NCBI GenBank assembly: GCA_900545625.1
Contig: UQZS01000030.1
Location: forward strand, 1 to 19,834
Direction: 5' to 3'
Source: an uncultured Oscillospiraceae bacterium
Lineage (GTDB): Bacteria > Bacillota > Clostridia > Oscillospirales > Acutalibacteraceae
Length of the DNA: 19,834 nt
The translations under genes and the position numbers were made by a program. Under the pieces are notes generated by a model. That model saw nothing but the letters and a program-made list of their open reading frames with translations, ran no database searches and was not told the origin of the DNA. This document shows positions 15,308-19,834 of this stretch, one piece after another. Numbering within the stretch: position 1 is the stretch's first letter; every line of letters begins with the position of its first letter.

Positions 15308-16270
15308 ATGAAAGATAACGGATTTACGAAAAAGGTCGCCATAGTGGGTACAGGCTTTGTCGGCATGAGTTTTGCGTATGCGCTTTTGTGCGACGGGGCG
15401 TGCGACGAGATGGTGCTCATTGACATCAACCGCGAAAAGGCTTTGGGGGAAGCCATGGACTTAAACCACGGGCTTGCCTTTGCCAAGACAAACATGAAAA
15501 TCACCGCCGGAGACTACGGCGACTGCGCCGACGCGGACATCGTGGTGATCTGCGCAGGCGTTTCGCAAAAACCGGGCGAAGACCGCATCTCGCTTTTGCA
15601 GCGCAACCGTGCGGTATTTGAAAGCATCGTCGCGCCGGTGCTCGAATCGGGCTTTGACGGGATCTTCCTTGTGGCGACAAACCCTGTGGACATCATGACG
15701 CGCGTGGTACACCGTCTTTCGGGGTTCCCGAGCCGAAAGGTCATCGGATCGGGCACGACGCTCGATACGGCGCGGCTTCGTTACCTTTTGGGCGAATACT
15801 TCACGGTCGACCCGAAGAACGTACACGCGTATGTCATCGGGGAACACGGCGACAGCGAAATGACGCCGTGGTCGCAGGCGCTCGTCGGCACCAAGCCGAT
15901 TCGGGAGATTCTCGCGGGGCAGCCCGAAAAATACACCGCCGCCGCGCTCGATGAAATCGCCGAAAACGTCACCAAAGCCGCCTATAAGATCATTCAGGCG
16001 AAAAGCGCGACGTATTACGGCATCGGGCTTGCGCTCGTGCGCATCGTCAAGGCGATCTTCGGCGGGGAGAACAGCATTTTGACCGTTTCGATGCGGCTCG
16101 ACGGGGAATACGGTGTACAAGGCGTATTCGCGGGCGTGCCGTGCATCCTCGGACGCGAGGGCGTGCGCGAGGTGCTCACGCTGGAACTGGAGAACGAAGA
16201 ACTCGCAAAATTCCGTGCGTCGTGCAATTTGCTGGATGGCATTTGGAAGGATTCGTTTGCAGAGAAGTGA
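15308..16270 (+). CDS. ldh: L-lactate dehydrogenase
   Basis: NAD-dependent reduction of pyruvate to L-lactate, regenerating NAD in fermentation. 320 aa, the normal length. The Rossmann motif GTGFVG is at 14-19, Asp39 starts the adenine-binding loop, and the mobile loop SQKPGEDR (86-93) has Gln at the position that favours pyruvate over oxaloacetate. Asp153 and Arg156 in LDTARLR and the catalytic His180 in IGEHGDSE are present. ATG 15308 is preferred over an in-frame TTG at 15293 because CCGGAGGA lies five bases before it. It could be cotranscribed with asnB or driven from its own promoter inside the upstream inverted repeat. A strong terminator follows. Confidence 0.95.
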   Translation: MKDNGFTKKVAIVGTGFVGMSFAYALLCDGACDEMVLIDINREKALGEAMDLNHGLAFAKTNMKITAGDYGDCADADIVVICAGVSQKPGEDRISLLQRNRAVFESIVAPVLESGFDGIFLVATNPVDIMTRVVHRLSGFPSRKVIGSGTTLDTARLRYLLGEYFTVDPKNVHAYVIGEHGDSEMTPWSQALVGTKPIREILAGQPEKYTAAALDEIAENVTKAAYKIIQAKSATYYGIGLALVRIVKAIFGGENSILTVSMRLDGEYGVQGVFAGVPCILGREGVREVLTLELENEELAKFRASCNLLDGIWKDSFAEK

Positions 16271-16280
16271 GCATATGCGC

Positions 16281-16320
16281 GCCGGGGCTGTGTCTTTTCG
16301 GACACAGCCCCGGCTTTTCT
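16281..16320 (+). terminator. ldh terminator
   Basis: Perfect 14-bp GC-rich stem (16281-16294 with 16301-16314), followed by TTTTCT, 10 bp after the ldh stop. Confidence 0.88.
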
Positions 16321-16326
16321 ACATAC

Positions 16327-16359
16327 AAAAAAGAAAAGCCGCTTTTTAAGCGGCTTTTT
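16327..16359. terminator. tRNA-Pro terminator, probably bidirectional
   Basis: 11-bp stem AAAAGCCGCTT/AAGCGGCTTTT (16334-16344 with 16348-16358) with a TTT loop. On the minus strand it lies just after the tRNA and is followed by CTTTTTTG; on the plus strand the arm ends in T5 and can back up the ldh terminator. Confidence 0.8.
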
Positions 16360-16364
16360 CTCGT

Positions 16365-16441
16365 TGGTCGGAGTGACGGGACTTGAACCCATGGCCTCTT
16401 GGTCCCGAACCAAGCGCGATACCAAACTTCGCCACACCCCG
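16365..16441 (-). tRNA. tRNA-Pro (anticodon CGG)
   Basis: 77-nt cloverleaf on the minus strand. Acceptor CGGGGTG pairs with CACTCCG (one G-U), discriminator A, encoded CCA (16365-16367). Anticodon stem CTTGG/CCAAG with loop TTCGGGA gives anticodon CGG, reading CCG. The T arm has GGG-TTCAAGT-CCC. Confidence 0.95.
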
Positions 16442-16466
16442 ATGGCGCTCTTTCGAGTGCTTTGGT

Positions 16467-16495
16467 ATTATAATATATTTCGTGCGCAAAATCAA
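16467..16495 (-). promoter_or_regulatory. tRNA-Pro promoter
   Basis: Minus strand TTGATT (16490-16495), 17 bp, TATAAT (16467-16472); start near 16460, about 20 nt before the mature tRNA. Confidence 0.8.
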
Positions 16496-16566
16496 GGCTT
16501 ATTTTCAAAAAACTTAAAAATCCGAAAAACGGCAGTCCATGTTCCGATTTTTAGCAGTCCTGTAAA

Positions 16567-16639
16567 GCGCGGCACAGGCGCCTGCGTTTGCCGCGCCTTT
16601 CGGCGGTACGATTCGCACTGCCGCATTTATTTATCGGCA
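16567..16639. repeat. hairpins in the gap 16496-16671
   Basis: This 176-bp gap has no gene. It holds GCGCGGCA/TGCCGCGC (16567-16574 with 16589-16596) enclosing the palindrome CAGGCGCCTG, and TGCCG/CGGCA (16619-16623 with 16635-16639). The first, read on the minus strand, is followed only by TTTA, so it would be a weak terminator for the chimeric gene. Confidence 0.35.
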
Positions 16640-16671
16640 GGAACAGATCAGGTGCAAATTTTCCGACTGTA

Positions 16672-17148
16672 TTATAGGGCGGCGAGCGCTTGGAAATCGT
16701 CTTTTAAAGACGCATACAGTTTTTTATACAAGGCGTGGTATTTGTAGTAAATCGCCGTGTTTTCCGGGACGGGCTGGAGCGCATTATCATTCTTTTGCAC
16801 CATGACGTCGCACGCCGCCTCCACGTTTTTGCAGATCCCTGCGCCGACAGCCGCCAGGATCGCGACGCCCAAAGTATTGTTGTCGGTCAAAAGCATCAAA
16901 TAATACTGATATTTCGGGTTCAGAAGATATTGCTGCGCTTTTCTCCCGCCGGTAGAAGCGGCGATCTCCCCATGCAGCACCATGCCGGACGCAACGCACT
17001 GCTCGATGCACTTTTTGACCGTTGTCAGCCCGATCTCCGTTTCCTCGACGATCTGTGCAAGACTGCACGGCGCGCTTCGGCGAAGCGCCGCAAGCACTTC
17101 CGCAAGATTCCGGTTCCTGATTTCAAAAAGCTCCGGCGGATGAAGCAA
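16672..17148 (-). CDS. chimeric ORF: ROK-type winged-helix domain joined to xylulokinase C-terminus
   Basis: 158 aa from TTG 17148. Residues 1-90 are the DNA-binding domain of a ROK-family (XylR/NagC-like) regulator: FEIRNRNLAEVLAALRR, a helix-turn-helix around 28-55, and the wing with ASTGGRKAQQYLLNP. Residues about 93-158 are instead the end of an FGGY sugar kinase of the xylulokinase type: LGVAILAAVGAGICKNVEAAC, then PENTAIYYKYHALYKKLYASL. A normal ROK regulator has about 380-400 aa and a xylulokinase about 500. The parts therefore look fused by an in-frame deletion that removed the ROK sensor domain and most of the kinase. TTG 17148 follows GGGGGG by seven bases; an in-frame TTG at 17268 has no ribosome site. 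Promoter and operator are intact, so a short DNA-binding protein may still be made. Confidence 0.72.
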   Translation of the reverse strand: MLHPPELFEIRNRNLAEVLAALRRSAPCSLAQIVEETEIGLTTVKKCIEQCVASGMVLHGEIAASTGGRKAQQYLLNPKYQYYLMLLTDNNTLGVAILAAVGAGICKNVEAACDVMVQKNDNALQPVPENTAIYYKYHALYKKLYASLKDDFQALAAL

Positions 17149-17270
17149 GCCAATCCCCCCTTCGGCGGTCTCACACGATGCCGCACGCCGAAAAAACAGA
17201 CGGGCGAACGCTGTATACCTGCCGCCATCCACAATATAGATTGCTTTCAAGCGATCAAAATAAGTCAAGC

Positions 17271-17301
17271 ATTACTTTTGATACCGGGTATCAAAAGTAA
17301 T
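17271..17301. promoter_or_regulatory. 31-bp palindromic operator
   Basis: ATTACTTTTGATACC and its exact complement (15-bp arms) surround a single central G. It begins inside the -10 box and covers the predicted start site near 17293, the classic position for a repressor. The obvious candidate is the ROK regulator whose DNA-binding domain is encoded downstream (autoregulation), but the sequence differs from the well-known Bacillus XylR operator. Confidence 0.75.
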
Positions 17302-17328
17302 TATACGCACTTAAGATTTAATCGTCAA
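17300..17328 (-). promoter_or_regulatory. promoter of the chimeric ROK-kinase ORF
   Basis: Minus strand TTGACG (17323-17328), 17 bp, TATAAT (17300-17305). The leader to TTG 17148 is about 145 nt. Confidence 0.8.
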
Positions 17329-17347
17329 CCCTTAATTTACATACAAA

Positions 17348-17378
17348 CGCCGCCGCAGTCATACCGGCTGCGGCGGCG
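17348..17378 (-). terminator. hairpin after the Lrp gene
   Basis: 11-bp GC-rich stem CGCCGCCGCAG/CTGCGGCGGCG (17348-17358 with 17368-17378). On the minus strand it is followed by TTTGTATG, a poor T-tract, so termination efficiency is uncertain. Confidence 0.55.
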
Positions 17379-17434
17379 TAATTTTCATCTGAGAGCTTAG
17401 AATCTGTATGCGTGCAGCATCCCGCGCACACAGG

Positions 17435-17893
17435 CTACAGACGCAAGCCTTTGATGTCCTTGAGACGCGACAGGATCAAATTGGTCGTACATTCTAAAAC
17501 GCCCGGCAGGCGATCGATCGTTCCCGTGAGCAGCGCCTCCATTTCCTCGTTCGAAGCGGCGACCGCGTGCACATGCAAGCGGTTCTTCCCGGTCACACGG
17601 TAGATCTGTGTGATCGTTTCATTGCGCATAAGGATATCGATGACCTGCGAAAGCGTGTCCGGGTGTGTCTCGATCTCGAAATAGCAGGATACTGCGCCGC
17701 TGATCTTCTGCGGATTGATAACCGTCGTGTATTCCTCGATAACGCCCCGGTGCTCCAGCGACTGTACGCGCGCTTTGACGGCAACGCGGGAGATGCCTGT
17801 CTGCTGCCCGATCTCGGAATACGACATCCGCGCGTTTGCAATCAGCAGGCGGACAATTTTGCGATCCAGTTCGTCAAGTCCGTCTAAAAACAT
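17435..17893 (-). CDS. Lrp/AsnC family transcriptional regulator
   Basis: 152-aa DNA-binding regulator of the feast/famine type, which assembles as multimers and responds to amino acids. The N-terminal helix-turn-helix is ELDRKIVRLLIANARMSYSEIGQQTGISRVAVKARVQSLE in two consecutive pieces (about 8-47). The C-terminal RAM effector domain follows (SCYFEIETHP about 68-77, ITQIYRVTGKNRLHVHAVA 93-111, PGVLECTTNLIL near 130). The length is standard. AAAGGGGAAC upstream fixes the ATG at 17893. It is divergent from the MATE exporter, with two consensus promoters in a 154-bp gap, which suggests it may control the exporter and itself. Its ligand is unknown. Confidence 0.92.
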   Translation of the reverse strand: MFLDGLDELDRKIVRLLIANARMSYSEIGQQTGISRVAVKARVQSLEHRGVIEEYTTVINPQKISGAVSCYFEIETHPDTLSQVIDILMRNETITQIYRVTGKNRLHVHAVAASNEEMEALLTGTIDRLPGVLECTTNLILSRLKDIKGLRL

Positions 17894-17924
17894 ACACGTT
17901 CCCCTTTCGCCCTATTCTGTCGGC

Positions 17925-17953
17925 ATTATAAACTGCCTGCGCCAAAAAGTCAA
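17925..17953 (-). promoter_or_regulatory. Lrp-gene promoter
   Basis: Minus strand TTGACT (17948-17953), 17 bp, TATAAT (17925-17930); start near 17918. Confidence 0.8.
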
Positions 17954-17972
17954 GCGAATCGGAATTTATATC

Positions 17973-18001
17973 TTGACATTATATCTTTGATTTTTTATAA
18001 T
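17973..18001 (+). promoter_or_regulatory. MATE-gene promoter, perfect consensus
   Basis: TTGACA (17973-17978), 17 bp, TATAAT (17996-18001), in very AT-rich DNA; start near 18008. Both boxes match the sigma-A consensus exactly. Such a strong promoter next to a divergent regulator suggests repression under normal conditions. Confidence 0.85.
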
Positions 18002-18047
18002 TTATTACAATTGTTAATTAAAAAATTACGATAAGAAAGTGGTGCAA

Positions 18048-19406
18048 ATGAACTGGGATTTAACACGCGGCCCCGTGATGCAAACTATGCTGCGCTTTGC
18101 GATCCCGATGATTTTGGGCGATCTGCTGCAGCAATGCTACAATATTGCCGATACACTCATTGTAGGCAGGTTCCTCGGCACAAACGCACTTGCCGCCGTG
18201 GGTTCTGCCTTTTCACTGATGACCTTTTTGACCTCGATCATTTTGGGACTTGCCATGGGCAGCGGCACAGTGTTTTCCATACGCTTCGGGCAAAAAGACC
18301 GTGTGGGGCTGAAAGAGAACATTCTTGCTTCTTTTGTCCTGCTCGGCGCGGTCACGGTAGTGCTCAATATAGCGGTATTTGCAGGGACTGACCTTATCAT
18401 CCGCTTTCTTCGCACCCCGCAGGAGCTTGTCGGCATGATGCGGGAATATCTGCTGGTGATCTTCGCGGGGCTTTTAGGGATCTTCCTTTACAACTTCTTC
18501 GCCTCGGTTCTGCGCGCGCTGGGCAACTCCGTAGTGCCGCTTGTGTTTCTCGCCGTTTCGGCGTTCTTGAATATTGCGCTTGATCTTTGGTTTGTAGCAA
18601 AGCTCGGGCGCGGCGTATCGGGTGCGGCAGAGGCCACAGTCATTTCGCAGTATGTTTCCGGCGTGGGCATTGCAGTCTATACGCGCATAAAATTCCCGGA
18701 CCTGCTGCGGCGAGAGGCAGGCATACGGCTGCGGCTTTCACGCGTGCGGGAGATCACGGGGTTTTCGGCGCTGACGTGCTTGCAGCAATCCATTATGAAT
18801 TTCGGGATCCTGACCGTACAGGGCTTGGTCAACAGCTTCGGCACAACCGTGATGGCGGCGTTTGCCGCCGCCGTGAAGATCGATGCGTTTGCCTATCTGC
18901 CTGTGCAGGATTTCGGGAACGCCTTTTCCATTTTTATCGCGCAAAATTTCGGCGCGCAAAAGCCCGAACGCATCCGAAAAGGGATCCGCACGGCAACGCT
19001 CACCTCCCTCGGATTCAGTCTTGTGCTCTCGCTGCTTGTCTGCGTATTCGCCGCGCCGCTGATGGCGCTGTTCATCGACGCAGAAGAAACTGCCGTGATC
19101 GCCGAGGGGGTACGCTATCTGCGTATCGAGGGTGCTTTTTACTGCCTGATCGGCGGATTATTTTTGCTGTACGGGCTGTACCGCGGGCTTGGGAAACCCG
19201 GCATGTCCGTCGTGCTCACCGTCGTTTCCCTCGGCACGCGCGTGGGGCTTGCGTATGCGCTTTCCGCGATTCCCGTTTTGGGCGTTACAGGCATTTGGTG
19301 GTCGGTACCCATCGGGTGGTTTTTGGCAGATGCGCTGGGCGTGGGATATTATTTCGCAATACGAAAAAAACGTTTTTCCGGCGCAGACGAAAGCCTGCCC
19401 TGCTGA
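18048..19406 (+). CDS. MATE family efflux transporter
   Basis: 452-aa inner-membrane antiporter with 12 predicted spans in two MatE halves (about 10-220 and 230-440). It would export drugs, cations or metabolites using a Na+ or H+ gradient. Typical N-terminal sequence: LTRGPVMQTMLRFAIPMILG, then LLQQCYNIADTLIVGRFLG, and later the second-half signature QQSIMNFGILTVQGLVNSFG. The ATG at 18048 is preferred over GTG codons at 18039 and 18042; the ribosome site is weak (AAGAAAGTGGTG), notable beside such a strong promoter. Substrate cannot be inferred. It is divergent from the Lrp/AsnC regulator. A small hairpin (19392-19399 with 19414-19421) spans the stop and is followed after about ten bases by T7. 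Confidence 0.93.
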   Translation: MNWDLTRGPVMQTMLRFAIPMILGDLLQQCYNIADTLIVGRFLGTNALAAVGSAFSLMTFLTSIILGLAMGSGTVFSIRFGQKDRVGLKENILASFVLLGAVTVVLNIAVFAGTDLIIRFLRTPQELVGMMREYLLVIFAGLLGIFLYNFFASVLRALGNSVVPLVFLAVSAFLNIALDLWFVAKLGRGVSGAAEATVISQYVSGVGIAVYTRIKFPDLLRREAGIRLRLSRVREITGFSALTCLQQSIMNFGILTVQGLVNSFGTTVMAAFAAAVKIDAFAYLPVQDFGNAFSIFIAQNFGAQKPERIRKGIRTATLTSLGFSLVLSLLVCVFAAPLMALFIDAEETAVIAEGVRYLRIEGAFYCLIGGLFLLYGLYRGLGKPGMSVVLTVVSLGTRVGLAYALSAIPVLGVTGIWWSVPIGWFLADALGVGYYFAIRKKRFSGADESLPC

Positions 19407-19429
19407 ACCGTTTGGCAGGCTGTCACCGC

Positions 19430-19458
19430 TTGTTTTTTTCGCAATCGTACTTTATAAT
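19430..19458 (+). promoter_or_regulatory. promoter of the truncated phosphatase gene
   Basis: TTGTTT (19430-19435), 17 bp, TATAAT (19453-19458); start near 19465, followed by GGGGA (19480-19484) and ATG at 19496. Confidence 0.55.
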
Positions 19459-19495
19459 GGAATAGACATCCTATGAATCGGGGACTTTAATTTAA

Positions 19496-19546
19496 ATGGA
19501 TCGAATTCTATTTGTCTGCCACGGCAGGATTTACTGTTCAGAATAA
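19496..19546 (+). pseudogene. 5' remnant of a low-molecular-weight tyrosine phosphatase gene
   Basis: The 16-codon frame MDRILFVCHGRIYCSE ends in TAA. Its first ten residues match the start of bacterial low-molecular-weight protein tyrosine phosphatases, whose active site reads CHGNICRS (CX5R). After HG the match stops: Arg of the loop is Cys and the frame closes at once. With a promoter and ribosome site upstream, the simplest reading is a chromosomal phosphatase gene cut within its eighth to twelfth codons by the element that follows. The remnant is very short, so the identification is tentative. Confidence 0.45.
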
Positions 19547-19834
19547 AAAGTCTCAAATCGTCTTAAATACTTCTATAAATAGTAGTTCTTATGTTTCATT
19601 CTCAATTTTACCAATGATTTACCAATATTTCTGGAGAGTCAGACTTGCAAAAAATAAGCCAGAATGAGGAGATTAAAAATATGAGCGAATTGAAACCAAA
19701 AATAACAGAAAACGGAATTGATTATATCCTTGTCGGAGATTACTATATCCCAGATTTGAAGCTGCCGGAGGAACACCGTCCTATCGGAAAGTACGGACGG
19801 ATGCACCGGGAATATTTAAGAGAAGTCCACCCAG
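19525..19834 (+). mobile_element. left end of a TnpV-bearing mobile element (runs off the window)
   Basis: Base composition and codon use change at about 19525, the phosphatase-like frame breaks there, and tnpV follows. 19547-19680 has no gene; it contains a directly repeated TTTACCAAT (near 19596 and 19608) that might be a recombinase site. The exact boundary and the other end are not visible. Confidence 0.45.
19681..19834 (+). CDS. tnpV: TnpV family transposon protein, 3' end beyond window
   Basis: First 51 codons of a gene that runs off the right edge. The sequence IDYILVGDYYIPDLKLPEEH followed by RPIGKYGRMHREYL is characteristic of TnpV, a protein of about 120 residues encoded by Tn4451/Tn4453-type mobilizable transposons and many clostridial integrative elements. 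Its role is not well defined; it is an accessory or regulatory protein rather than the recombinase. GAGGAG nine bases upstream supports the ATG. It indicates that the region to the right of the window is mobile DNA. Confidence 0.85.
   Translation, partial: MSELKPKITENGIDYILVGDYYIPDLKLPEEHRPIGKYGRMHREYLREVHP

Noticed and set aside
1..19834. CRISPR array, rRNA genes, defence or toxin-antitoxin system
   Set aside because: No regularly spaced repeats, rRNA sequence or recognisable defence gene set was found on either strand.

Overview
The window looks like the chromosome of a low-to-moderate-GC Firmicute of the class Clostridia, most like gut Oscillospirales/Ruminococcaceae. The evidence is strong AGGAGG-type ribosome sites, many consensus sigma-A promoters (TTGACA-17-TATAAT type), tRNAs with encoded CCA, several TTG starts, a single-TM-anchored GH51 arabinofuranosidase, a secreted dockerin protein, an L-lactate dehydrogenase and a TnpV-type transposon gene. 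Assignment below class level is inference.

Layout. 1-242: no protein gene; a foldable element (69-174) followed by a plus-strand terminator that overlaps the end of the first gene. 225-2582 (-): exported, membrane-anchored GH51 alpha-L-arabinofuranosidase with an unusual helical insertion. 2905-4731 (+): LtaS/MdoB-type phosphoglycerol transferase. 4908-5072 (+): 54-aa protein. 5157-6423 (-): DinB-like protein and a GAP/LysE-like membrane protein; the latter has a promoter and a leader with an attenuator-like hairpin. 6632-7260: AT-rich patch with a two-TM small protein split by an in-frame TAG. 7261-7600: terminators and tRNA-Arg(CCG). 7633-10316 (-): ychF GTPase and a lone PTS EIIC-like permease. 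10465-11559 (+): secreted dockerin protein. 11646-13145 (-): polyprenyl-phosphate sugar transferase, divergent from asnB (13417-15252) and ldh (15308-16270). 16365-16441 (-): tRNA-Pro(CGG). 16672-17148 (-): chimeric ORF joining a ROK-repressor DNA-binding domain to the C-terminus of a xylulokinase, behind a promoter with a 31-bp palindromic operator. 17435-17893 (-) and 18048-19406 (+): Lrp/AsnC regulator divergent from a MATE exporter. 19430-19834: promoter and first codons of what looks like a low-molecular-weight tyrosine phosphatase gene, interrupted by the end of a mobile element carrying tnpV.

How the genes relate. Most are single-gene transcription units with their own promoter, so this is mainly a housekeeping and cell-surface region rather than one pathway. 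Pentose themes recur (arabinofuranosidase; the relic of a xylose-type ROK regulator/xylulokinase locus), as do envelope functions (phosphoglycerol transferase, sugar transferase). I did not find a complete novel defence or biosynthetic system. The most interesting signals are regulatory RNA/DNA structures and three genome-decay or mobility scars: the ROK-XylB fusion, the amber-split gene, and the phosphatase/TnpV junction.
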